DNA of 64,000 nt from CAZOEL01 sp964578835 (GTDB taxonomy: Bacteria > Desulfobacterota > Syntrophobacteria > Syntrophobacterales > Syntrophobacteraceae). Location: the NCBI GenBank assembly GCA_964578835.1, contig CAZOEL010000020.1:1-64000 (forward strand), read 5' to 3'. A model generated the notes under the pieces. That model saw nothing but the letters and a program-made list of their open reading frames with translations, ran no database searches and was not told the DNA's origin. The translations under genes and the position numbers were made by a program. Below are positions 34,217 to 42,580 of the stretch, piece by piece. The stretch's first letter is position 1; each line of letters starts with the position of its first letter.

Positions 34217-34280
34217 AGTGGTTAGATTTCCCGAATTGAAGATCCAATCAACCCCCAGACGCACAAAAAAAGGAGTCAGC

Positions 34281-34805
34281 ATGCATGAACGCTCTGAGAA
34301 TGTAACGATGAAAGGAAACCCTCTTACCCTCGTCGGCAACGATCTGAAGGTCGGAGACAAGGCGCCGGATTTCAAAGTCGTCGACAACAACCTTGCGCCA
34401 GTGGGACTCTCTTCCTATGCTGGGAAGGTAGTCGTCATCTCCTCGGTGCCCTCTCTCGACACGCCGGTTTGCGATATGGAGACGCGCAGGTTCAACAATG
34501 AAGCAGCCGGGCTGGGAGAAGACGTGGTCATTCTTACCATAAGCATGGATCTCCCTTTCGCTCAGAAAAGGTGGTGCGGCGCCGCGGGGGCAACCCGAGT
34601 GATAACCCTCTCGGATCACAGAGAAGCCGACTTCGGCTCGGCCTACGGGGTGCTCATAAAAGACCTGCGCCTCCTGGCGCGAGCTGTCTTCGTGGTGGAT
34701 CAAAAAGGCGTTATCAAGCACATTGAGCTGGTCAAAGAGATCACGAACGAACCGGACTACGACGCGGCGCTGAGCGCGGTGCGCGCGTGCGCAACCGGCA
34801 AATAG
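34281..34805 (+). CDS. tpx: Thiol peroxidase
   Basis: 174 residues, the normal Tpx size. Reduces peroxides with thioredoxin. The peroxidatic cysteine is in SLDTPVCDMETRRF and the resolving cysteine in KRWCGAAG, both at the conserved places. Start chosen at 34281 after AAAAAAGGAG; upstream in-frame codons belong to the preceding kinase region. Followed by a strong hairpin at 34868-34907. Consistent with an anaerobe or microaerophile that must deal with peroxide. Confidence 0.95.
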   Translation: MHERSENVTMKGNPLTLVGNDLKVGDKAPDFKVVDNNLAPVGLSSYAGKVVVISSVPSLDTPVCDMETRRFNNEAAGLGEDVVILTISMDLPFAQKRWCGAAGATRVITLSDHREADFGSAYGVLIKDLRLLARAVFVVDQKGVIKHIELVKEITNEPDYDAALSAVRACATGK

Positions 34806-34867
34806 CGGGGACGGCGAACCGGTCTGGGTTCCGGCCGCATTTTCGCATCAGCGGGAAGTTTGAAACA

Positions 34868-34907
34868 ATGCTGAAGGGGGCGAATCAGGCATCCCCCCCT
34901 TCAGCAT
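34868..34907. terminator. Bidirectional hairpin between convergent genes
   Basis: ATGCTGAAGGGGG pairs perfectly with CCCCCTTCAGCAT over 13 bases. It lies between tpx (plus) and the isochorismatase-like gene (minus), which converge here. No long T run follows on either side. Confidence 0.75.
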
Positions 34908-34922
34908 CACTCGCTGACAATA

Positions 34923-35513
34923 TCAGGCGCCGGTCGCCCCCAGCTCCTTTGCCAGCTCGACTGAGCCTGCAACTTTCAGCAAAGGAAAGAGCGGGTTGCG
35001 GCGATAGGAATTCAGCACCTGCTCATGCAGCTCCGCGGACCAAGTGGCGGAGCAGTCCTCCAGCAAAACAGCCTTGAAATCATAGCAAATAGCGTCCATC
35101 GCTGTCATGAGAACGCAGAAGTTTGTTGCTATGCCGCCCACGGCGCACAGGGTGATATTCCGTTCCTTAAGCCATTGACTGAGATCCGTATTGAAGAAGG
35201 CCGAAAACTTCGGCTTTGGCAGCCAGAGATCCTCCGGCCGGCGATCCAGCTCGTCAATGACTTCCGCGCCCTTTGTGCCCGCAAGAGAATGAGGCTTCAT
35301 CTTTCCCTTGAATATGAAATCTTCCTCGTGGAAAGCGTCGGTGGAAAAAATCACCGGCCAGCCCTCTTTCCTGAAGATCCCGATCAGCTTGTTCAAAGGC
35401 TCGATTGTCTGCCGGGCAAATTGGGTAATGGGAAGATGCTTGTGCTCTTCAAAATTGTCCTTGACCATGTCGATTATGAGAAGAGCGGGCTTTTCCGATC
35501 TGTCATCGCTCAT
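34923..35513 (-). CDS. Isochorismatase-like cysteine hydrolase
   Basis: 196 residues. The catalytic triad of the family is visible: Asp in LLIIDMVKD, Lys in LPKPKFSAF and Cys in GGIATNFCV. Members hydrolyse nicotinamide, ureidoacrylate, isochorismate and similar compounds; nicotinamidase is one option but the metal-site residues are not clear. The start at 35513 (MSDDRSEKP) has AAAGGAAG about 10 bases upstream; an in-frame ATG at 35540 lies inside a terminator-like hairpin and is less likely. Confidence 0.85.
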   Translation of the reverse strand: MSDDRSEKPALLIIDMVKDNFEEHKHLPITQFARQTIEPLNKLIGIFRKEGWPVIFSTDAFHEEDFIFKGKMKPHSLAGTKGAEVIDELDRRPEDLWLPKPKFSAFFNTDLSQWLKERNITLCAVGGIATNFCVLMTAMDAICYDFKAVLLEDCSATWSAELHEQVLNSYRRNPLFPLLKVAGSVELAKELGATGA

Positions 35514-35541
35514 TTCCGTCTCGCTTCCTTTTAAAAGCATA

Positions 35542-35579
35542 CAACCCCGGAAGAAGCCCTTCTGGCTCCGCCGGGGTTG
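35542..35579 (-). terminator. Terminator after the crotonase gene
   Basis: On the minus strand CAACCCCGG pairs with CCGGGGTTG over 9 bases and is followed by TATGCTTTTAAAAG. It lies just downstream of the enoyl-CoA hydratase-like gene. Confidence 0.7.
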
Positions 35580-35604
35580 GCTCCGACAATTCGCGCAACA
35601 AAGC

Positions 35605-36375
35605 TTACTTGTTCTTCCAGACCGGCTTCCGCTTCTCCTCGAAGCTCTGAATTCCCTCCAGAGTATCCTCTGTCTTCATGAGTGAATTGAGGAAATAGTC
35701 GTTTGCCTTCTTGGAGGCTTCTTTGAGAGGAAGCCCCATCGTGGATTTAATAATGCGCTTGTTCATCCGGATAATGAGCGGGCTGTTGTAGGCTATTTCC
35801 TTCACCATGGCGTTGACGGCGGCTTCAAATTGAGCTTCGTCCACAACTTGGCTGACCAAGCCCATGTTGAGAGCGTCTTGCGCCTGGTAGGTCTTGCCGG
35901 AGGTGCAGATTTCAATGGTCTTTGCAGGTCCGACCAGCTCGGGCAGTCTCACTGCTGCATACGGAGGGAAAAATCCGAGCTTGATTTCCGGTTGACCCAA
36001 AAGGGCTTTGTTCGACGCGATGATGATGTCGCACGCAATGGCCAGCTCCATGCCGCCGCCAAGGCAAGCGCCATGAACAGCAGCGATGGTCGGTATCTCG
36101 AGGTCGGAGACCTTTGACAGCATCTCGTCAAAAACAGCGATCATCTCAGGCGCCAGCTCCGGTTTGTGGTCGCCAACTTCGACGCCGGCGCACCAGCTTT
36201 TGCCTTCGCCCACAATCACCAGGCATTTGAGATCGTTATCGGATTCGAGCTCCTTCAGCAAGGCGGTGAGCTCTTTCATCATTTCCAAATTCAGCACATT
36301 GTGCTTCGGACGAGCCAAGGTGATCCGCACCACACCGTCGGTCTTTTCGGTTCGCAGAAACTTAAATTCGGACAT
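35605..36375 (-). CDS. Enoyl-CoA hydratase/isomerase family protein, dienoyl-CoA hydratase-like
   Basis: 256-residue crotonase. The oxyanion-hole region is SWCAGVEVGDH, the centre HGACLGGGMELA and the active-site Glu region GQPEIKLGFFPPYAA. Both acidic catalytic positions are present (GMELA and QPEI). FFPPYAAVRLP replaces the usual IPGAGGTQRL, and VEVGDH replaces AGAD. These two changes recall cyclohexa-1,5-diene-1-carbonyl-CoA hydratases of anaerobic benzoyl-CoA degradation. The start at 36375 (MSEFKFLRTEK) is preceded by GAGAGGA. It follows the FabG-like gene by 115 bases on the same strand. Confidence 0.85.
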   Translation of the reverse strand: MSEFKFLRTEKTDGVVRITLARPKHNVLNLEMMKELTALLKELESDNDLKCLVIVGEGKSWCAGVEVGDHKPELAPEMIAVFDEMLSKVSDLEIPTIAAVHGACLGGGMELAIACDIIIASNKALLGQPEIKLGFFPPYAAVRLPELVGPAKTIEICTSGKTYQAQDALNMGLVSQVVDEAQFEAAVNAMVKEIAYNSPLIIRMNKRIIKSTMGLPLKEASKKANDYFLNSLMKTEDTLEGIQSFEEKRKPVWKNK

Positions 36376-36490
36376 GTCAATCCTCTCGTTTGCTGGTTTA
36401 GGAAGCAGTGGGCCGCGGGAGCTGAGGGCGAGGACGGAAACTCGCCCGCGCTCGCCCAGTCCCGATCCCCAATCAACTGCAGGACATGCT

Positions 36491-37240
36491 TTAGATATAT
36501 TGTCCGCCATCAACTTTGATGCATTCACCCGTAACGTGACGGGCTTTGTCGGAAGCGAGGAAGACGATTACGTTGGCGAGATCTTCCGGTTGGCCAACTC
36601 GCTTCATAACGATCTCGTTCATGGCCATGTCGATGATTTTGTCGCGAGAATCGGAGTCTCTCAACATCGGGGTCTCAATAAGCCCCGGGGCCACCGCATT
36701 GACATTCACGCCGAAGGCTCCCAGCTCTTTGGCTACGGCCTTGGTGAAGCCGATGATGCCGGCCTTCGATGCCGAATAGTTGGACTGACCGAACTTGCCC
36801 CGCATACCGTTGATGGAGGTGACGTTGACGATTTTTCCGTATTTTTGCTCCTTGAAGAGAGGGGCCACATGACGCGTGAAATTAAAATAGCCTTTCAAGT
36901 TGACTTCCAGCACGCGATCCCACTGCTCTTCGGTCATCTTCCACGATACGGCGTCCCAGTTCATGCCGGCATTGTTGACCAGAATATCGATGCGTCCGAA
37001 CGCTTCGAGAGCCTGCTTCACCACCGCCTCGGCTTCGGCAAACGACGCGATGTCGCATTTGACGGCAATGGCCTTGCGTCCGAGCTTCTTGATCTCTTCA
37101 ACATGCTTGAGAGCTTCGTCTTCGTGCTTGCGATACGTCAAACACACATTGGCGCCCTCGCGAGCGAGTTCGATAGAGGCTGATGCGCCGATACCCAGTG
37201 ATCCACCTGTAATAATAACGTTTTTTCCTTCCAGTAACAT
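36491..37240 (-). CDS. fabG: FabG-like short-chain dehydrogenase/reductase
   Basis: 249 residues, classical SDR: cofactor motif TGGSLGIG, NNAG, catalytic Ser in VTSINGMRG, YSASK and the ending ECIKVDGGQYI. Closest in look to 3-oxoacyl-ACP or acetoacetyl-CoA reductases. The pairing with a crotonase-like gene suggests a CoA-thioester beta-oxidation step, so the role may be 3-hydroxyacyl-CoA oxidation and not fatty acid synthesis. The gene symbol denotes family, not proven function. Confidence 0.85.
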   Translation of the reverse strand: MLLEGKNVIITGGSLGIGASASIELAREGANVCLTYRKHEDEALKHVEEIKKLGRKAIAVKCDIASFAEAEAVVKQALEAFGRIDILVNNAGMNWDAVSWKMTEEQWDRVLEVNLKGYFNFTRHVAPLFKEQKYGKIVNVTSINGMRGKFGQSNYSASKAGIIGFTKAVAKELGAFGVNVNAVAPGLIETPMLRDSDSRDKIIDMAMNEIVMKRVGQPEDLANVIVFLASDKARHVTGECIKVDGGQYI

Positions 37241-38061
37241 GACTACCCCTGTTCTCAGTGAAATAGTGAAAATGAATTTGGTAAATGCTCTACCGAAACG
37301 ATTGGCGGTACCCTCTTTACCTCATATAATAACACGTAAAGCTATAATACAGCTGTATTGCGTTTTTTCAAGGAATACTTTGACTTCAGCCACAAAAAAA
37401 TAGCTTCGCCCTTGCACAAACTTTTTCAGAAGTCTTCTAATTTCTTGTTGACTCGCGTCGAGTCTGAAGATAGTTTTGATGGCGTTTTACGTTTTCCCGT
37501 GGTTATGTTTACTCCGCCACAAGACTGAAGACTCAGTCGGTTTATACCGACGGAGGATGATGCGCTGAGGGGATTAACCATTGAGTTGTGGAATCGGTCG
37601 AGACACATACGCGCCCTGGTCCCGCGATCGCTCCGATATCCTTTCGCTTCCTGCTGCTCCTGCATCATGGATCGATTCCGCATACTCCAGGAATGCAAGT
37701 CCCAACCGCCTATCCGCCTGCGAAGAGCGTCATTGGCTCATCCTACGGCCGGGGAGAGCTGGAATGCCGGAGGTGGTGGTTGCGTTATTCCTCAAGCCAA
37801 TGTTTTTTTCGGGCAAGGGTGGGGTACAGTATGCTTGACGGGACGGTTATCACGCGCGGGCCATGTATAAGTTTTCGAAAGAACATGATCGAGAGAGCGG
37901 TCTTCAGTGGAGGGGGCTCTTTATTCTGCAAGCTGTGTTGGGGTACGGTATGCGGCGCTTGAATGGCGCGCCGCGTTGCCCCTCAATCATCAGCTGAGGA
38001 AGCATATGACGGCTTTGCGCATCAAACAGGAATGCCCTTTGATTCGGAGGAACATGGAACA
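37241..38061. other. Long divergent intergenic region with a duplicated 14-base motif
   Basis: About 820 bases without a convincing gene. It contains GGGGTACAGTATGC at 37821-37834 and GGGGTACGGTATGC at 37940-37953 (119 bases apart), upstream of the acyl-CoA ligase start at 38062. Short frames here (for example minus 37426-37698) have no ribosome site or recognisable sequence. Confidence 0.5.
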
Positions 38062-39621
38062 ATGAAAGATTTCGCTACTTTAAGGACAGTGATAGCGCGC
38101 AACCTGGAGTATAACCCTGACAAGACCGCGATCATCGCAGATGGCGACAGGCAATACTCCTTCAGGGAATTTGCGGACAGGACTTATAGAATGGCCAACG
38201 CCCTTCTCGAGCTCGGCATCAAAAAGGGAGAAAGGGTAGCCATTCTCAGCCGCAACAGCATCGAAAGCGCCGAAACCTACTTCAGCATCCCGAATGCCGG
38301 GCTGGTCCTCGTGATGCTCAATTTCAGACTGGCTCCACCGGAGATCTTGACCGTCCTGGAAGATTCCGGGGCTACCGCGCTCATGGTGAATGAGGAGTAT
38401 CTTCCCCAGATTGAGGCGATAAAGGGCAGCCTCGGCTTCATTAAACATTTCATCTTCATCGGCGACAGATCCAAAACCCCCGACGGGTGGCTTCATTATG
38501 AGGCGATGATCGAGCAAGCCTCACCCGCCATTCCGGATGTTCCGCTTTACGAAGACGACCTGGCCATCCTGATGTACACGAGCGGCACAACCGGCTCCCC
38601 CAAAGGCTGCATGGGAACGCACGGCAATCTTTACCACATAGGGAGAAGCCTGACGCTGGAAGGGAAGATGGACGAAAAAGATGTTGGAATCATCGCTTCG
38701 CCCCTCTTCCACGCCACCGGTGAAGTCGTTTTGATGAACGATATGTACAGCGGCACAACGTCTGTCATACTTGGCATGTGGGAGGCCGAGGAATTCATGC
38801 GCCTCGTGGAGAAATACAAGGTGACCTCCGGCATGATCGCCACTCCCATGCTGCTTTTCCTCGTTCAACACCCGAATGCATCCAAGTACAATCTGACCAG
38901 CCTCAAGAAGATTTATTTCGCCGGCGCGCCCGTTACTCCCATCGTTTTCCAGCAGGCTATCGAAAAGTTCGGGAACGTCTTCGTGCACCTTTTCGGCACG
39001 AGCGAAACATTGGGCCAATCGGCTGTGTTGAGAACCGAGGATATCTCCAAGGCGCTTACCGAGGGGAAAACCGACATCCTGGCGTCTTGCGGCAGATCCT
39101 TCGCCGATATGGAAAGCGAAGTGGTGGATGAAAACGACAACAGAGTTGCTCCCGGTGTGGTCGGAGAAATCAGAGTTCGCGGACTAGGAACGGTTCTCGG
39201 ATACTGGAACAAGGAAGAGCAGACCAAGCAGGTCTTTCGCAACGGCTGGTACTATCCCCTCGATCTCTGCACAGTGGATGAGCAGGGCTACATCTACATA
39301 GTCGACCGCAAGAAGGACATGATCATTACCGGCGGTGAGAATGTCTATCCCGCCGAGGTCGAAAACGTTCTTTACAAGCATCCATCCGTTGGCCAGGCGG
39401 CGGTTATCGGCACTAAGGATGAAAAATGGGGAGAAGCCGTTACCGCTCTTATCGTAAAGAAGGGCGATGCGAGCGTTACGGAAGAAGAAATTAGAGCTTT
39501 CTGCAAGAAAGAAATTGCCGGCTACAAGGTTCCAAAGAAGATCGTCTTTGTGGATACGCTCCCCATGAGCGCAAGCGGCAAACTGCTCAAATATAAACTG
39601 AGGGAACAGTTCCAGAGTTGA
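38062..39621 (+). CDS. Acyl-CoA ligase (AMP-forming), first of three
   Basis: 519 residues of the ANL superfamily: P-loop YTSGTTGSPKG, the adenylate region FGTSETLGQ, the hinge DRKKDMIITGGENVYPAEVE and the catalytic Lys in MSASGKLLK. It activates a carboxylic acid to its CoA thioester with ATP. The chain length or aromatic preference cannot be read. The usual GWYxTGD motif here reads GWYYPLD, a departure near the hinge that deserves attention. The start at 38062 follows GGAGGAAC. Followed after 79 bases by a SatP-type transporter, so it may act on a short acid taken up by that protein. Confidence 0.88.
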   Translation: MKDFATLRTVIARNLEYNPDKTAIIADGDRQYSFREFADRTYRMANALLELGIKKGERVAILSRNSIESAETYFSIPNAGLVLVMLNFRLAPPEILTVLEDSGATALMVNEEYLPQIEAIKGSLGFIKHFIFIGDRSKTPDGWLHYEAMIEQASPAIPDVPLYEDDLAILMYTSGTTGSPKGCMGTHGNLYHIGRSLTLEGKMDEKDVGIIASPLFHATGEVVLMNDMYSGTTSVILGMWEAEEFMRLVEKYKVTSGMIATPMLLFLVQHPNASKYNLTSLKKIYFAGAPVTPIVFQQAIEKFGNVFVHLFGTSETLGQSAVLRTEDISKALTEGKTDILASCGRSFADMESEVVDENDNRVAPGVVGEIRVRGLGTVLGYWNKEEQTKQVFRNGWYYPLDLCTVDEQGYIYIVDRKKDMIITGGENVYPAEVENVLYKHPSVGQAAVIGTKDEKWGEAVTALIVKKGDASVTEEEIRAFCKKEIAGYKVPKKIVFVDTLPMSASGKLLKYKLREQFQS

Positions 39622-39700
39622 TTCCTGCGACGCTCGCGATTGCCATAACGCCAAATTCAACTGTGCCTGCTGATATTCTACTTATGAAGGAGAAACTACT

Positions 39701-40300
39701 ATGTCCGCTCAAGAGCATCAATTTGCAAATCCGCTTCCCGCTGGTTTAGGCGCCCTCGCAATGGCGTGCTATGGCTTTGGAGCCATGTTGTCAGGAAAAG
39801 TAACCCATGACGCAGCTCCCATTCTCGCAGCCTGGCTCATCGGAGGATTTTTCGTTCAAATCGTTGTCGCTATTATAGAATTCAGGGACAAGAATCTGCC
39901 GGGAGCCAATGTGTTCCTGGTGTTTTCATCCATTTTTATGCTGACCGGAGCTCTGAGCGTCGGCTCCAAGTATTTCCTGCATGCGGCTGGAATGAACTTC
40001 GACGCTTCGATTGAAGGATGGCTGTGGCTGGCGATATCCCTGTGGATATACATCATGCTCCCATGCTTTCTCAAGAGCCCGAAAATTCTCTTTATCTTGG
40101 GCTTTCTCCTCTGTATTGCGCTGGCGTGCCTCATCGCCCTCGATTTCGGCATCAAGCCGAACAGAGCCCTCATTGCTCAGACGGGCGCATACTGCTTGTT
40201 TACCGCCGGCAGCCTCGCCATCTATCTGGCCGGCGCCATGTCGCTAAACGCCCATTTCGGAAAGCAGATTCTCCCAATAACCACGCCATTCATAAAATAG
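39701..40300 (+). CDS. satP: SatP/YaaH-family acetate transporter
   Basis: 199 residues with six transmembrane helices. It opens with the family motif NPLPAGLGALAMACYGFG. Family members carry acetate or succinate with protons. AAGGAG precedes the ATG. It follows the acyl-CoA ligase on the same strand, a pairing common for acetate uptake and activation. Followed directly by a hairpin. Confidence 0.88.
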   Translation: MSAQEHQFANPLPAGLGALAMACYGFGAMLSGKVTHDAAPILAAWLIGGFFVQIVVAIIEFRDKNLPGANVFLVFSSIFMLTGALSVGSKYFLHAAGMNFDASIEGWLWLAISLWIYIMLPCFLKSPKILFILGFLLCIALACLIALDFGIKPNRALIAQTGAYCLFTAGSLAIYLAGAMSLNAHFGKQILPITTPFIK

Positions 40301-40303
40301 TCT

Positions 40304-40348
40304 TTCGAGCGGCGTCTTTTCGCTGAAAGGCTCAAAGCGCCGCTCGAA
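40304..40348 (+). terminator. Hairpin after the SatP-type gene
   Basis: TTCGAGCGGCG pairs perfectly with CGCCGCTCGAA over 11 bases, a few bases after the stop codon; the loop is about 23 bases. There is no T run, so termination may be inefficient or rho-dependent. Confidence 0.55.
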
Positions 40349-40676
40349 CGATCTCCCGACAAGAAGAACGTCTTCTGCGCACTCTCCTCGGCTGCAGGCG
40401 CTATGCGCCGAAGGCGTTCTTCCCGCATCGTCCGTTCGGCTTTCGTCCACAAAAAGCGCATCCCGCTCCACACTAACGACCACCTTGTCCGACCTCCTTC
40501 GCCCCACATCTTCTCTGCAACTTTACGCCTGGATCACTCCGCTCGTCCCAAACATACTATTCATTATTGATTCCATACACTTACAATAGCGCAAACTGCG
40601 GCTTCACAGGGGGCATATTTACTTGACGACCGGTAGAATTGTTTGATATTTTGGAGTTGGCCCCTCTGTATGGACC

Positions 40677-40783
40677 TACTCTATGCACACAGCTCGTGAG
40701 CTATAGAGTAATGTAGGATTTTCCGGATCCGGGGCAGCGCGGGCAACTCGTTGCCCGTGCCACCTTCCCTAAATCGGCTGCTA
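40677..40783. repeat. Dispersed palindromic repeat, copy 2
   Basis: CTACTCTAT, loop, TATAGAGTA (40677-40710), then GGATCCGGGGCAGCGCGGGC and CCCTAAATCGGCTGCT, matching the order of blocks at 14191-14366. It lies in the ~640-base gap between satP and the next ligase gene. Apart from the hairpin and the operator-like site below, nothing else was recognised in this gap. Confidence 0.8.
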
Positions 40784-40907
40784 TGCTACATCGGCAAAGA
40801 TGTGTGCAAAGAGGAGCTGTATGGACGAGTTTAAGTGAGATGCCTCAAGGCTCTTCTCGCAGCCTGAGGGCTATCTGCGTTTACAATGCATGTATATTGA
40901 CGTAAGC

Positions 40908-40925
40908 GGAATGAATATTCATTTA
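40908..40925. promoter_or_regulatory. FadR (YsiA)-like operator before an acyl-CoA ligase
   Basis: AATGAATATTCATT (40910-40923) is a perfect palindrome ending 19 bases before the start codon. With its flanks it matches the Bacillus FadR consensus TGAATGANTANTCATTCA at about 16 of 18 positions. That TetR-family regulator represses fatty-acid degradation genes and is released by acyl-CoA. TTGACG lies just upstream (40897-40902), so a bound repressor would block a promoter here. No FadR gene is in the window. Confidence 0.6.
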
Positions 40926-40941
40926 CCTAGAAGGAGCCAGC

Positions 40942-42432
40942 ATGAATATTGCCAGGAACTTGGAACGGGCAACTCTTTATTTCCCCGATAAACCGGCGTT
41001 GATATTTGAAGGGAAGACCTTTACTTACCGCGAGCTTAATCAACAGGTCAACAGACTCGCCAACAATTTGCGCGCCCTGGGACTTGAAAAAGGAGACCGC
41101 GCAGCTCTCTTTTTGCCCAATATCCCCGCCTTTATAATCGGTTATTTCGCCATTCAGAAAGTGGGCGCCATCGCCGTCTCAGTCAATGCTATGCTTAAGC
41201 GCAATGAAGTCAGATACATAATGAACGATAGCGGGGCGAAGATACTGATTACGACGTCACAGCTCAGAGAAGAAACTCCCAGTGACGAACTGCCCTCTCT
41301 CGAGCGGATCATCGTCGCCGAAGGGGAAGCCGGCAATGATCTCGATTTCGACAAGCTCATCGCCGAGGGCGACGCCGTCTTTCAATGCGCCGACACGGAC
41401 ATGCAAGATCCGGCTGTAATTCTCTATACTTCCGGAACCACCGGATTTCCCAAGGGAGCCGTTCTTACACAGATGAATATCGGCTCCAACTCCCTTTCCG
41501 CCTCCAACCATTCAGGAGTCACCCCGGAAGATCGTCTGCATCTCTTTCTCCCACTTTTCCACTGCTTCGGCCAAAACTTCATCATGAACAGCGCCGTCAG
41601 CAAGTGCGCTGCGATTGTCCTTCATCGCAGATTCGAGCCGGAGCCAGTCCTGGAAGCTATTTCCCGCGAACGTGTGACGATGTTCTTTGCAGTGCCGACC
41701 GTTTATATCCACTTCCTCAACACGGACACCTCCGGCTATGACTTGTCGAGCATTCGCTACTGTTTCACTGCGGCGGCCAGCATGCCCCAGGAGACAGCTC
41801 TTCAGTGGAAAGCGAAATTCGGCATGTCCATCAATGAAGGCTATGGATTGACAGAATGCTCGCCTCATTGCTGCTATAATCACAGCATCCGGCATAAGTT
41901 CGGCAGCGTCGGCACGCCCATTGAAAACGTGGATATCAAGATCGTCGATAAGGATGGCAACGAATTGTCTCCCGGCGAAATCGGAGAGATCGTCGTCAGA
42001 GGCCCCAATGTCATGCAAGGGTATTGGGGAAAGCCTGAGGCGACCGCCGACGCCATCCGCAATGGCTGGCTCTACACCGGCGATATCGGAAAGATGGACG
42101 ACGAAGGCTATTTTTACATCGTCGACCGCGTAAAAGACATGATCAATGCAGCCGGCTTCAATGTCTATCCCACAGAAGTCGAGCATGTCCTCTACCAGCA
42201 TCCCGCAATCCAGGAAGCGGCGGTCTACGGAGCATCCGACCCGGTCAGAGGGGAAACGGTTCACGCATCCGTTGTATTGAAGGAAGGCAAGCAAGCGACA
42301 GCCGAGGAAATCATCGAATTCTGCCGCGAAAATATGGCTGTCTACAAGATTCCTCGAAAGATACGGTTTGTGCCGGAGCTGCCGAAAAGCGCTACGGGCA
42401 AAATCCTCAAGAGGATATTGCGGGGAGACTAG
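40942..42432 (+). CDS. Long-chain-type acyl-CoA ligase (AMP-forming), second of three
   Basis: 496 residues. P-loop YTSGTTGFPKG, GYGLTECSP, GWLYTGDIG, hinge DRVKDMINAAGFNVYPTEVE and catalytic Lys in SATGKILKR are all present. Similar in length and pattern to FadD-like ligases. AAGGAG precedes the ATG. The FadR-like palindrome immediately upstream suggests control by acyl-CoA, consistent with a fatty-acid substrate. Ends with a strong terminator. Confidence 0.9.
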   Translation: MNIARNLERATLYFPDKPALIFEGKTFTYRELNQQVNRLANNLRALGLEKGDRAALFLPNIPAFIIGYFAIQKVGAIAVSVNAMLKRNEVRYIMNDSGAKILITTSQLREETPSDELPSLERIIVAEGEAGNDLDFDKLIAEGDAVFQCADTDMQDPAVILYTSGTTGFPKGAVLTQMNIGSNSLSASNHSGVTPEDRLHLFLPLFHCFGQNFIMNSAVSKCAAIVLHRRFEPEPVLEAISRERVTMFFAVPTVYIHFLNTDTSGYDLSSIRYCFTAAASMPQETALQWKAKFGMSINEGYGLTECSPHCCYNHSIRHKFGSVGTPIENVDIKIVDKDGNELSPGEIGEIVVRGPNVMQGYWGKPEATADAIRNGWLYTGDIGKMDDEGYFYIVDRVKDMINAAGFNVYPTEVEHVLYQHPAIQEAAVYGASDPVRGETVHASVVLKEGKQATAEEIIEFCRENMAVYKIPRKIRFVPELPKSATGKILKRILRGD

Positions 42433-42464
42433 CTCAATAGCTCAAATCATGTTTTGGATTTAAG

Positions 42465-42504
42465 AAGGGGGCGCGATCCCATTTGAATCGCGCCCCCTTT
42501 TTTT
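42465..42504 (+). terminator. Rho-independent terminator of the acyl-CoA ligase gene
   Basis: AAGGGGGCGCGAT pairs perfectly with ATCGCGCCCCCTT (13 bases, 9-base loop) and runs into a T tract. Confidence 0.93.
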
Positions 42505-42523
42505 GACGGAAGCTTCCCAGCAA

Positions 42524-42562
42524 GCGCAAAGCCGGGGCTTCTTCAAAGCCCCGGCTTTGCGC
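42524..42562. terminator. Hairpin at the end of the TRAP operon
   Basis: GCGCAAAGCCGGGGCTT pairs perfectly with AAGCCCCGGCTTTGCGC (17 bases, 5-base loop). It lies 18 bases past the stop of the minus-strand dctM, between convergent transcripts. Confidence 0.8.
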
Positions 42563-42580
42563 CGCCCCATCGCGCCAGCA

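Noticed and set aside
37426..37698. Minus-strand frame of 90 codons in the gap before the first ligase
   Set aside because: No ribosome site, no recognisable sequence, and composition like the surrounding noncoding DNA.
40244..40507. Minus-strand frame of 87 codons with AAGGAGG near its start, overlapping the satP 3' end
   Set aside because: It runs through the satP hairpin and 57 bases of satP antisense, and shows no recognisable domain. The hairpin explains the stretch better.
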